Source: Mollicutes bacterium
GTDB lineage: Bacteria; Bacillota_I; Bacilli_A; Izemoplasmatales; Izemoplasmataceae
NCBI GenBank assembly: GCA_003568315.1
Contig: PWYL01000004.1
Location: 1-64,000, forward strand
Reading direction: 5' to 3'
Length of the DNA stretch: 64,000 nucleotides
Under the pieces are notes generated by a model that had not been told where the DNA came from, did not search any database, and saw only the letters and a program-made list of their open reading frames with translations. This document shows, one piece after another, positions 17,781 through 29,479 of this stretch (positions are counted from its first letter, which is position 1; every line of letters starts with the position of its first letter). A program made the translations under genes and the position numbers.

Positions 17781-18383
17781 ATGTCAATCAAAGATGTCCT
17801 CGGGATTCCCGAGGTGAAACGACGGATCGCACTCCCCTGCCACTACCCCCAAGGCTACACCATCCATCACGAGCAAGACCTCTGCGACAGCGTCGGCATC
17901 GTTCTCGAAGGTGTGGTGACGATGGTGCACCACACAGCCAAGGGTGGAGCCGTGTTGCTTGCCGAGCTGGAAGCCGAGTCCCTCTATGGCGACTTCTTGG
18001 TCCATGCCAGCACTCCCCGTTACCCGGGGGATATCGTCGTGAAAGAGAACGCAGCCATCGTGCACATCGACAAAGAGGACATCGAGGAGCTCTTGCGTTC
18101 ATCATCCGCTTTCCGCGATTTCTACATGCGGCATATCGGTGACAAGGCACTGTCTTTCAACATGCAGAACAAACTCCTCCGGCAACCCACTTTGCGAGAC
18201 AAGGTCCTTTTCCATATTGAACAAACACGCACGCGTACGGGAAAACCGAAACTCGAATTCCGAAGCAAAGCGGAACTGGCCCGTTATTACAACGTGCAAA
18301 GACCCTCCCTTTCACGCGAGCTGGCGAGAATGAAAGCCGAAGGACTGATTGATTACAACCTGCGAAACTTGTGGCTTTTGTGA
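17781..18383 (+). CDS. Crp/Fnr-family transcriptional regulator
   Basis: cNMP-binding-like N-terminal region and C-terminal HTH SKAELARYYNVQRPSLSRELARMKAEGLI; start MSIKDVLG. Confidence 0.85.
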   Translation: MSIKDVLGIPEVKRRIALPCHYPQGYTIHHEQDLCDSVGIVLEGVVTMVHHTAKGGAVLLAELEAESLYGDFLVHASTPRYPGDIVVKENAAIVHIDKEDIEELLRSSSAFRDFYMRHIGDKALSFNMQNKLLRQPTLRDKVLFHIEQTRTRTGKPKLEFRSKAELARYYNVQRPSLSRELARMKAEGLIDYNLRNLWLL

Positions 18384-18421
18384 AGATGGAAGCCTTCTAT
18401 ATAAAAATGCGAAGAAACCCC

Positions 18422-18450
18422 TTGCAAACCTGAAGTTTTTTTGGTAACAT
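18422..18450 (+). promoter_or_regulatory. Promoter of the S10 operon
   Basis: TTGCAA-17-TAACAT upstream of structured leader. Confidence 0.6.
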
Positions 18451-18455
18451 ATCAA

Positions 18456-18551
18456 AGACTTTGCAAGAAGTCCGGCTGTGAAGCGGGAGGTTGTCGACAC
18501 ACCGATAGGCGTTGTCTTGGTATGTCGAGGAAATTTCCGCGGAGCAAGTCT
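18456..18551 (+). ncRNA. Structured rpsJ (S10 operon) leader candidate
   Basis: Nested stems: AGACTT/AAGTCT, GCGGGA/TTCCGC, TCGACACACC/GGTATGTCGA. Confidence 0.65.
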
Positions 18552-18586
18552 ATGAACATGATTGTAGGCGAAAGGAGGAACAACGC

Positions 18587-18892
18587 ATGGCAAGCCAAAA
18601 CATCCGTATCCGGTTGAAGTCGTACGACCACAGGTTGCTCGACCAATCGGCGAAGAAAATCGTGGAAACGGTGAAAAAAGCCGGATCGAAAGTGTCCGGC
18701 CCGATTCCTTTGCCGACGGAAAAAGAGGTGTTCACGGTGCTGAGGAGCGTGCATGTCAACAAGAAGTCGCGCGAACAGTTCGAGCGTCGCACGCACAAGC
18801 GACTCATCGACATCGTCGATCCCAATCCGCAGACCATCGACAGCCTCATGCATCTGGATCTTCCGTCCGGCGTGGACATCATTCTAAAATAA
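18587..18892 (+). CDS. rpsJ: 30S ribosomal protein S10
   Basis: [44 protein letters not shown]. Confidence 0.97.
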   Translation: MASQNIRIRLKSYDHRLLDQSAKKIVETVKKAGSKVSGPIPLPTEKEVFTVLRSVHVNKKSREQFERRTHKRLIDIVDPNPQTIDSLMHLDLPSGVDIILK

Positions 18893-18914
18893 TCCATACA
18901 CAGGAGGTGTACTC

Positions 18915-19613
18915 ATGGCCAAAGGTATCTTAGGAACGAAGATGGGGATGACCCAGGTTTTCGACGAAGAGGGCCAACTCGTCCCCGTGACTGTTGTACA
19001 GTGCGACCCGAACGTCGTTCTGCAGAAAAAGACCGTCGAGAACGACGGTTACGAAGCCGTCCAACTCGGCTACAAGGACAAGCCCGAACGGCTCGCGAAC
19101 AAACCCGAGCGCGGCCACTTCAAGACGGCCGGCGCCACTCCTAAGCGCTACGTCAAAGAGATTGCCGGAGAAGAGCTGGGCAGTTTCGAGGTAGGTCAGG
19201 AGATCAGAGTGAATATATTCGAGCCCGGTGAAGTCGTCGATGTGACCGGGACTTCGAAAGGGAAGGGATTCCAAGGAAACATCAAGCGGCACAACCAGTC
19301 CCGCGGTCCGATGTCCCACGGTTCGCATTCCCACAGATCCCCGGGATCCATCGGCACCACCAATCCGAACCATGTCCTTAAGGGTATGAAAATGCCCGGA
19401 CACATGGGGCATGAGACCGTGACGATCCAGAATCTGACAATCGTCAACGTCGACGAGGAACGGAACCTCATTCTCATCAAGGGGAACGTCCCCGGACCGA
19501 GAAAGGGCCTCGTCACGGTCAAAAACGCCATCAAAGGCGAACCCGTCTCACCCTTGGACCCCCAACAATACGCCCCGGAGAAAAACGACTCGGAAGAGTC
19601 CTCCGAACAGTAG
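18915..19613 (+). CDS. rplC: 50S ribosomal protein L3
   Basis: [43 protein letters not shown]. Confidence 0.97.
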   Translation: MAKGILGTKMGMTQVFDEEGQLVPVTVVQCDPNVVLQKKTVENDGYEAVQLGYKDKPERLANKPERGHFKTAGATPKRYVKEIAGEELGSFEVGQEIRVNIFEPGEVVDVTGTSKGKGFQGNIKRHNQSRGPMSHGSHSHRSPGSIGTTNPNHVLKGMKMPGHMGHETVTIQNLTIVNVDEERNLILIKGNVPGPRKGLVTVKNAIKGEPVSPLDPQQYAPEKNDSEESSEQ

Positions 19614-19631
19614 TCGAAAGGAGAATGAACG

Positions 19632-20255
19632 ATGCCTAAAGTCACCCTGCTCAACCAAAGCGGAGAGAACGTCGGTGAAATCGACCTGACAGACACGGTA
19701 TTCGGCATCCAGCCGAATGAACAGGCCCTTTTCGACGTCGTGAAAGCGCAAAGAGCCACAATGCGCCAAGGCACGCACAAAGCCAAAACCCGCGCAGAGG
19801 TCCGCGGCGGAGGACGGAAACCCTGGCGTCAAAAGGGCACGGGACGTGCCCGTCAGGGATCCATCCGCTCACCCCAGTGGGTCGGCGGCGGCGTGGTCTT
19901 CGCCCCCGCTCCGAGGGACTATACGCTGAAAATCAACCGCAAAGTCCGGCGGCTCGCTTTGAAAAGCGCCCTCTCATTGAAATTGAAAGACGATTCCCTC
20001 ATCGTGCTTGACAATCTGGCTTTTGAAAGCCCGAAGACCAAGGCGATGCTCGAAGTGTTGGAAAAACTCCAGACCGGCAAGGATTGCCTGGTCGTCCTTC
20101 CCGAGAGGGACGCCAATGTCGAACGTTCCGCGAACAATCTTCCCAACGTCCGCGTCACCACGGTACGTGAGGCGAGCGTCCTCGACATCATGGATGCCGA
20201 CTCGATCATCACCACAAAAGATGCCGTGAAAGTCATCGAGGAGGTGCTTTCATAA
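19632..20255 (+). CDS. rplD: 50S ribosomal protein L4
   Basis: RQGTHKAKTRAEVRGGGRKPWRQKGTGRARQGSIRSPQWVGGGVVF. Confidence 0.97.
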   Translation: MPKVTLLNQSGENVGEIDLTDTVFGIQPNEQALFDVVKAQRATMRQGTHKAKTRAEVRGGGRKPWRQKGTGRARQGSIRSPQWVGGGVVFAPAPRDYTLKINRKVRRLALKSALSLKLKDDSLIVLDNLAFESPKTKAMLEVLEKLQTGKDCLVVLPERDANVERSANNLPNVRVTTVREASVLDIMDADSIITTKDAVKVIEEVLS

Positions 20256-20539
20256 TGCTTGCCAGTGAAATCGTCAAGCGCCCCGTCATCACTGAGAAAA
20301 GCATGTTGCTTGTCGAAAAAGAGAACCAATACACATTCATCGTGGACAAACGCGCGAACAGGATCCAGATCCGCAAGGCCATCGAAGAACTGTTCGAAGT
20401 CGAAGTCGTCAAGGTCAACGTCATGAACATGAAACCCAAAAGGAAACGCGTCGGGCGTTACGAAGGCTTCAAGAGCGCCGAAGCGAAAGCCGTTGTCACG
20501 CTCGCCGAAGGCAACAGCATCGAGATCTTCTCTTCATAA
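20255..20539 (+). CDS. rplW: 50S ribosomal protein L23
   Basis: [42 protein letters not shown]. Confidence 0.97.
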   Translation: MLASEIVKRPVITEKSMLLVEKENQYTFIVDKRANRIQIRKAIEELFEVEVVKVNVMNMKPKRKRVGRYEGFKSAEAKAVVTLAEGNSIEIFSS

Positions 20540-20567
20540 TGCGCATGCGAAAAAGGAGGTTACCACC

Positions 20568-21407
20568 ATGGCTTTGAAAAAATACAAGCCCGTCACGAAC
20601 GGCAGGAGGGGCATGACCTCTTTGGACTTCTCGGAGGTCACGGCCACCAAGCCGGAAAAATCCCTCGTCGTGACGCTCGAGAAGAAAGCCGGCCGGAACA
20701 ACCAAGGACGTATCACCGTCCGTCATCGCGGCGGCGGTGTCAAGAGGAAATACCGTCTCATCGATTTCAAGCGCGACAAGGACAACGTCCCCGCCCGCGT
20801 CGCCACGATCGAGTATGATCCCAACCGCAGCGCCCTCATCGCCCTTCTCCATTACAAGGACGGCGAGAAGCGCTACATCATCGCTCCGAAAGGGCTGAAG
20901 ACGGGCATGACCATCATGTCGGGACCCGATGCCGATGTGAATGTGGGCAACGCGAAGCCGTTGAACACCATTCCCGTCGGAACCGTCATCCACAACATCG
21001 AGCTTTCCCCGGGCAAGGGTGGACAACTCGTCCGCTCCGCCGGTACGAGAGCCCGCATCGACGGCCGGGAAGAGAAGTATGTGCTCGTCCGTCTCGCCAG
21101 CGGCGAGGTCCGGAGGATCCTCGGGACATGCCGCGCCACCATCGGTGAAGTCGGCAACGAGGACCACGAGCTCATCAACATCGGCAAGGCCGGCCGCAAC
21201 CGCCATCTGGGCAAACGTCCCACCGTCCGCGGTTCCGTCATGAACCGTACCGACCATCCCCACGGTGGCGGCGAGGGGCGTCAGCCGATCGGTCTCAAGA
21301 GTCCCTTGTCCCCTTGGGGCAAGAAGACCCTCGGTCTCAAGACCCGCAGAAAGAAGAAAGCCAGCTCGCGTCTCATTGTCAGAGAACGCAAGCGGAAGAA
21401 GAAATAG
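20568..21407 (+). CDS. rplB: 50S ribosomal protein L2
   Basis: [47 protein letters not shown]. Confidence 0.97.
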   Translation: MALKKYKPVTNGRRGMTSLDFSEVTATKPEKSLVVTLEKKAGRNNQGRITVRHRGGGVKRKYRLIDFKRDKDNVPARVATIEYDPNRSALIALLHYKDGEKRYIIAPKGLKTGMTIMSGPDADVNVGNAKPLNTIPVGTVIHNIELSPGKGGQLVRSAGTRARIDGREEKYVLVRLASGEVRRILGTCRATIGEVGNEDHELINIGKAGRNRHLGKRPTVRGSVMNRTDHPHGGGEGRQPIGLKSPLSPWGKKTLGLKTRRKKKASSRLIVRERKRKKK

Positions 21408-21425
21408 GAGAGGAGGAACTCAGTT

Positions 21426-21704
21426 ATGGCACGCTCATTGAAAAAGGGACCCTTTGTTGACGAGCATCTCATGAAGAAGGTCCAGACATTGAACAAGGAA
21501 AACAAGAAGAAAGTCGTCCAGACGTGGTCGCGCCGTTCGACGATCTTCCCCGAGTTCGTCGGTCACACCATCGCCGTGTACAACGGGAAGGAACATGTCC
21601 CCGTATACATCACCGAGGACATGGTCGGCCACAAGTTGGGAGAGTTCGCTCCTACCCGGACTTTCCGCGGTCATGAAAAAGACAGGAAAGCCGAAAGGAA
21701 GTAG
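21426..21704 (+). CDS. rpsS: 30S ribosomal protein S19
   Basis: [19 protein letters not shown]. Confidence 0.97.
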   Translation: MARSLKKGPFVDEHLMKKVQTLNKENKKKVVQTWSRRSTIFPEFVGHTIAVYNGKEHVPVYITEDMVGHKLGEFAPTRTFRGHEKDRKAERK

Positions 21705-21716
21705 AGGAGGACACAT

Positions 21717-22052
21717 ATGGAAGCGAAAGCACAAGCCAGAACCGTTCGCATCTCGCCACGGAAAGTGAAACTGGTCATCGACCTCATCCGCGGCAAAGAC
21801 GTAGGAGAGGCGTTCGCGATACTCAAACACACTCCCAAGGCGGCCGCGCCCATGGTTGAAAAAGTTCTCAAGTCCGCTGTTTCCAACGCCGAACACAACG
21901 AGGGGATGGACATCGAAAACCTCTATGTCAAAGAGGTGTATGTCGGCGCAGGGCCCACGTTAAAAAGATTCCGCCCACGGGCCCAAGGACGTGCGTCACA
22001 AATTTTGAAGAGGACGAGCCACACCACCATCGTCGTGGCCGAGAAAGAGTGA
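21717..22052 (+). CDS. rplV: 50S ribosomal protein L22
   Basis: [26 protein letters not shown]. Confidence 0.97.
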   Translation: MEAKAQARTVRISPRKVKLVIDLIRGKDVGEAFAILKHTPKAAAPMVEKVLKSAVSNAEHNEGMDIENLYVKEVYVGAGPTLKRFRPRAQGRASQILKRTSHTTIVVAEKE

Positions 22053-22065
22053 AGGAGGCTATTCA

Positions 22066-22713
22066 ATGGGTCAAAAAGTAAGTCCGATAGGTTTACGAGT
22101 AGGCATCATCCGAGACTGGGACTCCCGCTGGTACGCGAACAGGAACGATGTTCCGGACTTATTGCATGAAGACATAAAAATCCGCGAACTCCTGGAAGAT
22201 CTCTATGAGAATGCCGCGGTTTCCAGAATCGAGATCGAACGTTTGAAGAACCGCATCGTCATCACCGTCCATACCGCCAAACCCGGCATGGTCATCGGCC
22301 GTGAAGGTTCCGTCAAGAACCAGGTCGTCGCCAAGCTCAAGGATTTGACCGGCAAGGAGATCATCCTGAACGTTGTGGAAATCAAAAAGCCTGAACTCGA
22401 TGCGAAACTCGTCGCCGACAGCATCGTCAAGCAGCTCGAGAACCGCGCCTCTTTCCGGCGCGTGCAGAAAATGGCGATCCAACGGGCGATGCGTTCCGGC
22501 GCCAAAGGCTGCCGCACGCTCGTCTCCGGACGTCTCGGCGGCGCGGAAATCGCCCGACAAGAGGGCTACAACGAAGGGAACGTCCCCTTGCACACCTTGC
22601 GCGCGGACATCGACTATTCGATGCGCGAGGCGAGGACGACCTATGGGAAACTCGGCGTGAAGGTATGGATCTACAAAGGTGAAATCCTGCCCAAGAAGAA
22701 GGGGGCCGACTGA
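22066..22713 (+). CDS. rpsC: 30S ribosomal protein S3
   Basis: [24 protein letters not shown]. Confidence 0.97.
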   Translation: MGQKVSPIGLRVGIIRDWDSRWYANRNDVPDLLHEDIKIRELLEDLYENAAVSRIEIERLKNRIVITVHTAKPGMVIGREGSVKNQVVAKLKDLTGKEIILNVVEIKKPELDAKLVADSIVKQLENRASFRRVQKMAIQRAMRSGAKGCRTLVSGRLGGAEIARQEGYNEGNVPLHTLRADIDYSMREARTTYGKLGVKVWIYKGEILPKKKGAD

Positions 22714-22714
22714 T

Positions 22715-23143
22715 ATGTTGATACCCAAGAGAACGAAATACCGTCGCCCTCACCGCGTTTCCTACGAAGGCAAGGCGAAAGGCGGCACCACGGTCAGTTT
22801 CGGCGACTATGGTCTGCAGGCCCTTGAAGGCGCCTGGATCACCAGTCGGCAGATCGAAGCCGCACGCATCGCCGTCAACCGCTTCATGAAACGTCAGGGA
22901 AAACTCTGGATTCGCATCTTCCCGCATCTGGCCAAGACCGCCAAGCCGCTGGAAGTGCGCATGGGTTCCGGTAAGGGCGCCCCGGAGGGATTCGTGGCCG
23001 TCGTCAAGAAGGGCACCGTCATTCTCGAAGTCGCCGGTGTTTCCGAAGAGGTGGCCCAGGAAGCTCTCCGTCTCGCATCCCACAAGCTTCCCGTCCGGAC
23101 GAAGATGATCCGGCAAGAAAGTGGTGATTTCAGTGAAAACTAA
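22715..23143 (+). CDS. rplP: 50S ribosomal protein L16
   Basis: [38 protein letters not shown]. Confidence 0.97.
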   Translation: MLIPKRTKYRRPHRVSYEGKAKGGTTVSFGDYGLQALEGAWITSRQIEAARIAVNRFMKRQGKLWIRIFPHLAKTAKPLEVRMGSGKGAPEGFVAVVKKGTVILEVAGVSEEVAQEALRLASHKLPVRTKMIRQESGDFSEN

Positions 23144-23324
23144 CGAAATCCGCGAATGGGATACCCAAAGAATCGAACAGGAAATCGCCGCTCGCAAGAA
23201 AGAACTCTTCGACCTCCGTTTCCAACAAGCGACGGGGTCGCTTGAGAACACAGCCCGCATCCGCAATGTGAAAAAGGCCATTGCCCGCATGAAGACCGTG
23301 CTCAACGAGCGGAACGCGAAATAG
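23133..23324 (+). CDS. rpmC: 50S ribosomal protein L29
   Basis: [55 protein letters not shown] start. Confidence 0.93.
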   Translation: MKTNEIREWDTQRIEQEIAARKKELFDLRFQQATGSLENTARIRNVKKAIARMKTVLNERNAK

Positions 23325-23341
23325 GATGAGAGGAGAATTGC

Positions 23342-23614
23342 ATGGAACGGAACAAGCGTAGAATCCTTACCGGGACCGTCGTTTCCACAGCCATGGACAA
23401 GACCATCTCGGTACTGGTCGAAAGATACGAACAGCATCCCAAATACAAAAAACGCATCAAACGCTCGAACAAGTTCGCGGCGCATGACGAGAAAAGCGAA
23501 GCGAAAGTCGGCGACAAGGTGAGAATCATGGAAACCCGCCCGTTGTCGAAAACGAAGAAGTTCCGCTTGCTTGAAATCGTGGAGAGCAAGGACCGGATCG
23601 AGAAGACCATATAA
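23342..23614 (+). CDS. rpsQ: 30S ribosomal protein S17
   Basis: [50 protein letters not shown]. Confidence 0.97.
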   Translation: MERNKRRILTGTVVSTAMDKTISVLVERYEQHPKYKKRIKRSNKFAAHDEKSEAKVGDKVRIMETRPLSKTKKFRLLEIVESKDRIEKTI

Positions 23615-23628
23615 GGAGGTTCCTGAGG

Positions 23629-23997
23629 ATGATCCAGCAAGAGTCCAGACTGAAGGTTGCCGACAATTCCGGCGCCCGGGAGATCGAAGCCATCAAGATC
23701 CTGGGCGGAACCGGCAAGAGATACGCATCCATCGGTGACATCATCACCGCCACCGTCAAACACGCCACCCCGGGCGGAACGGTCAAGAAGGGCGACATCG
23801 TCAAGGCCGTGATCGTCCGCACCGCCAAAGGTGTGCGCCGCCCCGACGGATCCTACATCCGTTTCGACGACAACGCCGCCGTCATCGTCCGCGAGGACAA
23901 ATCCCCCCAGGGGACCCGCATATTCGGACCGGTGGCCCGCGAGCTTCGTGAAGAGGGGTTCACCAAAATCCTCTCGCTCGCTCCGGAAGTACTATAA
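23629..23997 (+). CDS. rplN: 50S ribosomal protein L14
   Basis: [27 protein letters not shown]. Confidence 0.98.
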   Translation: MIQQESRLKVADNSGAREIEAIKILGGTGKRYASIGDIITATVKHATPGGTVKKGDIVKAVIVRTAKGVRRPDGSYIRFDDNAAVIVREDKSPQGTRIFGPVARELREEGFTKILSLAPEVL

Positions 23998-24018
23998 AAG
24001 CGAAGGAGGAAACCGTAT

Positions 24019-24345
24019 ATGAAGATACGTAAAGGCGACAAGGTCCGCGTCATGAGAGGCGAGGACAGGGGCAAAGAAGGTTCCGTGATCAAGGTCTATC
24101 CCAAGACCGAACGCGTTCTCATCGAGGGCGTGAACGTAATCAAGAAGCACGCAAAGCCCTCTCAGGCCAACCCCGACGGCGGAATCCTCGAATACGAGGC
24201 GCCGATCAACGCATCGAACGTGATGCTCATCGCCAAGAAGGAACCGACCCGGGTCGGCTACAAGATTGTCACCGAGAGCGACAAGAAAAAGAGTGTCACC
24301 AAGAAAGTGCGTGTGGCAAAAAAAACCGGCGAGGTCCTAGACTAA
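24019..24345 (+). CDS. rplX: 50S ribosomal protein L24
   Basis: [32 protein letters not shown] motif. Confidence 0.97.
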   Translation: MKIRKGDKVRVMRGEDRGKEGSVIKVYPKTERVLIEGVNVIKKHAKPSQANPDGGILEYEAPINASNVMLIAKKEPTRVGYKIVTESDKKKSVTKKVRVAKKTGEVLD

Positions 24346-24366
24346 TGGGAGAGGAGGCACGAGCAG

Positions 24367-24909
24367 ATGAACCGTCTACAAAAACGTTACACCGATGAAA
24401 TACGCCCCTCACTCGTGGAGAAGTTCGACTATTCCACCGTGATGCAGGCGCCCAGAATAGAGAAGATTGTTGTGAACATGGGAATCGGCGAAGCCGTGGA
24501 CAATCCCAAAGCGCTCGATGATGCCGTGACCGAACTGTCTTTGATCACCGGTCAGAAACCCGTTGTCACCCGCGCCAAGAAGAGCGTTGCCGCTTTCAAA
24601 CTGCGTGAAGGCATGGCGATAGGGTGCAAGGTCACCCTCCGCGGAGAACGGATGTTCGACTTCCTCGACAAACTCATGAACATCGCGCTCCCCCGTGTAC
24701 GCGACTTCCAGGGCGTGAGCCCGAAAGCCTTCGACGGACGGGGCAACTACACCCTCGGCATCAAGGAACAGCTGATTTTTCCCGAGATCGACTACGACAA
24801 GGTCAACCGCGTGCGCGGAATGGACATCGTGATCGTGACCACGGCTGAATCCGACGAAGAGGCGAAAGAACTGCTCGAGCGGTTCGGCATGCCGTTCAGA
24901 AAATACTAA
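24367..24909 (+). CDS. rplE: 50S ribosomal protein L5
   Basis: Full-length L5 pattern, [33 protein letters not shown]. Confidence 0.97.
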   Translation: MNRLQKRYTDEIRPSLVEKFDYSTVMQAPRIEKIVVNMGIGEAVDNPKALDDAVTELSLITGQKPVVTRAKKSVAAFKLREGMAIGCKVTLRGERMFDFLDKLMNIALPRVRDFQGVSPKAFDGRGNYTLGIKEQLIFPEIDYDKVNRVRGMDIVIVTTAESDEEAKELLERFGMPFRKY

Positions 24910-24920
24910 GGAGGCTATGC

Positions 24921-25106
24921 ATGGCTAAGAAATCCATGATTGCGAAACAGAAACGCCCGCAGAAATTCAAGGTCAGAGAATACACGCGGTGCCAACGCTG
25001 CGGTCGTCCGCGCGCTGTCATCCGCAAGTTCAAGCTTTGCCGTATCTGCTTCCGCGAACTCGCGTACAAGGGGCAAATCCCGGGCGTCAAAAAAGCAAGT
25101 TGGTAA
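24921..25106 (+). CDS. rpsN: 30S ribosomal protein S14, zinc-binding type Z
   Basis: 61 aa with CQRCGRP...[22 protein letters not shown]. Confidence 0.97.
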   Translation: MAKKSMIAKQKRPQKFKVREYTRCQRCGRPRAVIRKFKLCRICFRELAYKGQIPGVKKASW

Positions 25107-25142
25107 AAATATTTTCCTGTGATTGGGAGGAGGCAATGAGAC

Positions 25143-25538
25143 ATGGCAATGACAGACCCTATTGCTGACATGTTGACACGCATCAGAAACGCGAACCAAA
25201 TGAAAGCCCAAACCGTCGACATCCCGGCATCCAAGCTCAAGAAAGAGGTCTTGGAGCTCATGCGCGACGAAGGATATATCGCGAAAGTCGATGTCATCCG
25301 GGCGAAGCCCGTTGACAAGCTGCGCGTCACGATGAGATACAACGACAACGAACGCGTTGTCAAAGGCCTGAAACGCATTTCCAAACCCGGCCTCAGAGTA
25401 TACGCCGGCAGCGGTGAACTGCCCAAGGTCCTCAACGGACTCGGCATCGCTGTCATTTCGACGTCCAAGGGTGTTCTCACCGACCGGGAAGCCCGCAAAC
25501 AAAACGTCGGTGGCGAAATTCTGGCCTACATCTGGTGA
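25143..25538 (+). CDS. rpsH: 30S ribosomal protein S8
   Basis: [44 protein letters not shown]. Confidence 0.97.
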   Translation: MAMTDPIADMLTRIRNANQMKAQTVDIPASKLKKEVLELMRDEGYIAKVDVIRAKPVDKLRVTMRYNDNERVVKGLKRISKPGLRVYAGSGELPKVLNGLGIAVISTSKGVLTDREARKQNVGGEILAYIW

Positions 25539-25560
25539 TCAATCAAAGGAGGTACGAAAC

Positions 25561-26097
25561 ATGAGTCGTATCGGGAAGAAACCCGTCGTCCTGCCTGAAG
25601 GCGTGAGTGCTCAGATCGACGGGCAGGACATAGAGCTGAAGGGCCCCAAAGGGACACTGAAAACCAAGGTGCACGAAACGTTGACCCTCACACTCGAAGA
25701 CAACCGTGTCATCATCGACAGGAAAGACGAAACCAAGACCCAACGCATGCTCCACGGCACGGCACGCGCCCAACTCGAGAACATGACCGTGGGCGTGAGC
25801 AAGGGTTTCACCAAGAAACTCAAAATGGTCGGTGTCGGATATCGTGCCAAAAAACAGGGCAACAGACTTGTCGTCAGCGCCGGGTATTCGAGCGACGTCG
25901 AAGTCGACATCCCCGACGGCATCGAGGTCGAAGTGAACAAGAACACCGATATCACCGTCTCGGGAATCGACAAGCAGAGGGTTGGCGAATTCGCCGCCCA
26001 TATCCGTGCGATCCGCAAACCGGAGCCCTATCAGGGCAAAGGCATCCGCTATGTCGACGAAAGGGTACGCCGCAAGGAAGGAAAAATCGCTAAATAG
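25561..26097 (+). CDS. rplF: 50S ribosomal protein L6
   Basis: MSRIGKKPVVLPEGV...PEPYQGKGIRYVDERVRRKEGK. Confidence 0.97.
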   Translation: MSRIGKKPVVLPEGVSAQIDGQDIELKGPKGTLKTKVHETLTLTLEDNRVIIDRKDETKTQRMLHGTARAQLENMTVGVSKGFTKKLKMVGVGYRAKKQGNRLVVSAGYSSDVEVDIPDGIEVEVNKNTDITVSGIDKQRVGEFAAHIRAIRKPEPYQGKGIRYVDERVRRKEGKIAK

Positions 26098-26117
26098 CAG
26101 TCAGGAGTGACGAATAG

Positions 26118-26480
26118 ATGATCAACAAGAAACCAAGAAACGAGATGCGCAAGCAAAGACACCGCCGGGCGAGAATGGACCTCGTCGGCACCCCTTTGCG
26201 TCCGCGCTTGAGCGTATACCGTTCCAACAAGAACATCTATGCCCAACTGATCGATGATGTGAACGGTGAGACTCTCGTCAGCGCCTCGACAATCGAAGAA
26301 GACGCGGTAAAAGAAACCCGCGCCACCAAGAAGGGCGCCCAAGCGGTCGGCGAGCTTCTCGCCCAACGGGCACTCGAGAAGGAAATCAAGCGGGTCGTCT
26401 TCGACCGCAGCGGCTACCGCTATCATGGGCGTGTCAAGGCGCTGGCAGAAGCCGCACGCGCTCAAGGACTGGAATTCTAA
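26118..26480 (+). CDS. rplR: 50S ribosomal protein L18
   Basis: [33 protein letters not shown]. Confidence 0.97.
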   Translation: MINKKPRNEMRKQRHRRARMDLVGTPLRPRLSVYRSNKNIYAQLIDDVNGETLVSASTIEEDAVKETRATKKGAQAVGELLAQRALEKEIKRVVFDRSGYRYHGRVKALAEAARAQGLEF

Positions 26481-26494
26481 GAAGGAGGTACTCC

Positions 26495-27019
26495 ATGCAA
26501 AAAGACCGTAGAAAACGCAGAAAAAGAAGAAAGCGCGAAGAGAACATCTACGAAGAACGTGTCGTCAGCATCAGTCGCGTCGTGAAAGTCGTAAAAGGCG
26601 GCCGTCGCTTCCGTTTCAACGCGCTCGTCGTTGTCGGCGATAGGAAGGGGCAGGTCGGTTTCGGTACCGGCAAGGCCCAGGAGGTACCCGATGCCATCAG
26701 GAAAGCGATCGAGGAAGCCAAGCGGAACTTTGTCAAGGTGCCGATGTACGGCACGACGATTCCGCATGAGATCACCGGCAAACACGGGGGCGGACGCGTC
26801 TATCTGAAACCCGCCGTGGAAGGTACCGGTGTCATCGCCGGCGGACCCATCCGGGCCGTTTTGGAAGCTGCGGGCGTGAAGGACATCCTGAGCAAGTCGC
26901 TCGGGTCCGACTCCCCCATCAACATCGTCCGCGCCACCATGGACGCCATCCACAGACTGCGCACGGCTGACGAAGTCGCCCGCACACGCGGCAAGGAAAC
27001 GAAAGAGATCCTCGGGTGA
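26495..27019 (+). CDS. rpsE: 30S ribosomal protein S5
   Basis: [50 protein letters not shown]. Confidence 0.97.
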   Translation: MQKDRRKRRKRRKREENIYEERVVSISRVVKVVKGGRRFRFNALVVVGDRKGQVGFGTGKAQEVPDAIRKAIEEAKRNFVKVPMYGTTIPHEITGKHGGGRVYLKPAVEGTGVIAGGPIRAVLEAAGVKDILSKSLGSDSPINIVRATMDAIHRLRTADEVARTRGKETKEILG

Positions 27020-27068
27020 GGATTCCTCATCATCCCCTACATGTTGACGAAGAATAGGAGGTAGCCAC

Positions 27069-27509
27069 ATGAAACTTCACGAACTGAAACCGACCCCGGG
27101 TTCGACGAAGAAGAAAAAGCGTGTCGGCCGCGGCATGGGAAGCGGCACCGGCAAGCTCGCCGGCCGTGGACACAAAGGTCAGAAACAACGCGCCGGCTTC
27201 AGCCAGCCCGTCGGCTTCGAAGGCGGACAGACTCCCCTTTACAAACGTTTCCGCAAAGTCGGTTTCAAGAATCCCAACCGCAAAGAGTTCGCGACCGTGA
27301 ATGTCGAACGGTTGAACCGCTATGAAGACGGTGCCGTCATCACGCCGGAAACACTCCTCGAAGATCGGGTGATTTCCCGGATGAAACATGGCGTGAAAAT
27401 TCTCGGGAAAGGATCTCTCGAGAAGAAGGTGACCGTCAAGGCGCATAAATTCACATCGACCGCCGAAGAGAAGATCAAGGCCGCCGGCGGAAACATCGAG
27501 GTGATTTGA
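27069..27509 (+). CDS. rplO: 50S ribosomal protein L15
   Basis: [38 protein letters not shown]. Confidence 0.97.
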   Translation: MKLHELKPTPGSTKKKKRVGRGMGSGTGKLAGRGHKGQKQRAGFSQPVGFEGGQTPLYKRFRKVGFKNPNRKEFATVNVERLNRYEDGAVITPETLLEDRVISRMKHGVKILGKGSLEKKVTVKAHKFTSTAEEKIKAAGGNIEVI

Positions 27510-28813
27510 TGGATACCATCAAGGCCGTATTCAAGAACAAGAGCCTGAGGAAGAAGATTCTTTTCACACTTTCGGTATTTTTGATCTACAGACTCGCGAC
27601 GTTCATCCGCATGCCCCTCATCGACCCGACCCTCATCACCCAGTTCTTCGAGGAACAGGGTGGATTCCTGGGCATCATGGACGCCTTCACGGGACAGGCT
27701 TTGAGCAACTATTCCATCATCGCTTTGGGCATCGCCCCCTACATCACCGCCTCCATCGTCATCCAACTGTTGCAGATGGATATCGTGCCTATCCTCAAGG
27801 AATGGTCGCAGGAAGGTGAAGTGGGGAAAAAGAAAATCAGCCAGCTCACGAGGTATCTCGCATTGGGTCTCGCATTCGTCCAGGCTCTCGGGATGACCTT
27901 CGGCTTCTCTTTGACCCAGGATTACATCTTCCAACCCTGGGTCGAGGCCAATTTCCTCCCCTACACGTATCTCGCGCTCATCATGACCGGTGGTACGGCG
28001 TTCTTGCTTTGGCTCGCCGACCAGGTCACCTTGAAAGGTGTCGGCAACGGGACGTCGATGATCATCGTCGCCGGCATCATCGCCGGGCTTCCCGGCATGT
28101 TCACGACACTCGGCCGTCAATATCTCGCCGAGGGCGAAGGAACCGGAGACTACTTGATTTTCGGTGTCGTCGTGCTCATGTTCATCCTGATTCTCGTCGG
28201 TGTCACCTACATGCAATCGGCCGCCCGGAAGATTCCCATCCAGTACTCGAACCGACCGAGCAGCGCCCGTTTCAAGGGTAAGAGCGCATCCAACATCCCG
28301 CTGAAGATCAACTCTGCGGGGGTCATCCCCGTCATCTTCGCGGTGACGATCCTCTCCCTCCCGCAAACGCTTCTGCAGTTCCTTCCCGAATTCGCCCAGA
28401 CCACTCCGGGCTTTTGGATCAACGAGATGTTCAACTACCAGCGTCCGCTCGGTTACATCATCTATGCGATACTCATCATCGTTTTCACCTTTTTCTACTC
28501 GTTCGTACAGATCAACCCCGAGAAGATTTCCAACAACCTCCAGAAACAAAACGCCTTCATCCCCGGCGTCCGCCCGGGCGTGGAAACGGAGAACTACGTT
28601 TCCAGACTCCTTTTCAAAATCACGACCATCGGCGCCGTCTATCTGCTTCTCGTGGCATCCATCCCCATCATCACCACGGCGATATTCGGACTCCCCCCCT
28701 ACATCCAGGTCGGCGGGACTTCGCTTCTGATCGTCGTCGGTGTCGCGATCGAGACCACCAAACAGATCAAGACCGACGTACAGGGCAAAACCTACAGCGG
28801 CTTCATCCGTTAG
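27506..28813 (+). CDS. secY: Preprotein translocase subunit SecY
   Basis: 10-TM pattern; [54 protein letters not shown]. Confidence 0.97.
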   Translation: MMDTIKAVFKNKSLRKKILFTLSVFLIYRLATFIRMPLIDPTLITQFFEEQGGFLGIMDAFTGQALSNYSIIALGIAPYITASIVIQLLQMDIVPILKEWSQEGEVGKKKISQLTRYLALGLAFVQALGMTFGFSLTQDYIFQPWVEANFLPYTYLALIMTGGTAFLLWLADQVTLKGVGNGTSMIIVAGIIAGLPGMFTTLGRQYLAEGEGTGDYLIFGVVVLMFILILVGVTYMQSAARKIPIQYSNRPSSARFKGKSASNIPLKINSAGVIPVIFAVTILSLPQTLLQFLPEFAQTTPGFWINEMFNYQRPLGYIIYAILIIVFTFFYSFVQINPEKISNNLQKQNAFIPGVRPGVETENYVSRLLFKITTIGAVYLLLVASIPIITTAIFGLPPYIQVGGTSLLIVVGVAIETTKQIKTDVQGKTYSGFIR

Positions 28814-28825
28814 GAGGGCTTTGAC

Positions 28826-29479
28826 ATGAAACTCTTGGTCATGGGTCCTCCGGGAGCCGGCAAGGGGAGCCAGTCGAAGCGCCTTGTGGAAGACTACAAC
28901 CTGACGAACATCTCCACCGGGGAGATGTTCCGGGAGGCCTACAAGCGCGGGGAGAAACTCGGCATCGAAGCGATGGAATACATCGAGAAGGGAAACCTCG
29001 TCGCCGACGACATCACGAACGAGATTGTCCGCAAACGCCTCATGAAGAAGGCCGCCGAGTCATCCTTCCTCCTCGACGGTTATCCCCGCACGGTCAACCA
29101 GGCGAAGGCGTTGGACGATATGCTTGAAGAGATGGGAACGAGACTGACGGCCGTCATCAACATCGTCGTCGACAAAGAGGTCATCCTCGAACGCATGGTG
29201 GGCCGTCGCGTGTGCAAATCGTGCAATGCGACCTACCACACGAAGTTCCGCCCCCCCGACAAGGAAGACCTCTGCGACGAGTGCGGCGGCGAACTCTATC
29301 AAAGAGAGGACGACAAGCCCGCCTCCGTCCGGAACCGTTTGAACATCTATGAGTCGAAGACGAAACCCATCATCGACTACTACAAAGGTCGGGGCGTCCT
29401 CGTGAACATCAACGGCATGCAGTCGTTCGAAGCCGTCTATGCCAACATCCGCCGGTCTTTGAGGGAGATTATCCGATGA
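28826..29479 (+). CDS. adk: Adenylate kinase, zinc-finger lid
   Basis: GPPGAGKGSQSKRLVEDY; DGYPRTVNQA; CKSC...CDEC lid. Confidence 0.97.
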   Translation: MKLLVMGPPGAGKGSQSKRLVEDYNLTNISTGEMFREAYKRGEKLGIEAMEYIEKGNLVADDITNEIVRKRLMKKAAESSFLLDGYPRTVNQAKALDDMLEEMGTRLTAVINIVVDKEVILERMVGRRVCKSCNATYHTKFRPPDKEDLCDECGGELYQREDDKPASVRNRLNIYESKTKPIIDYYKGRGVLVNINGMQSFEAVYANIRRSLREIIR

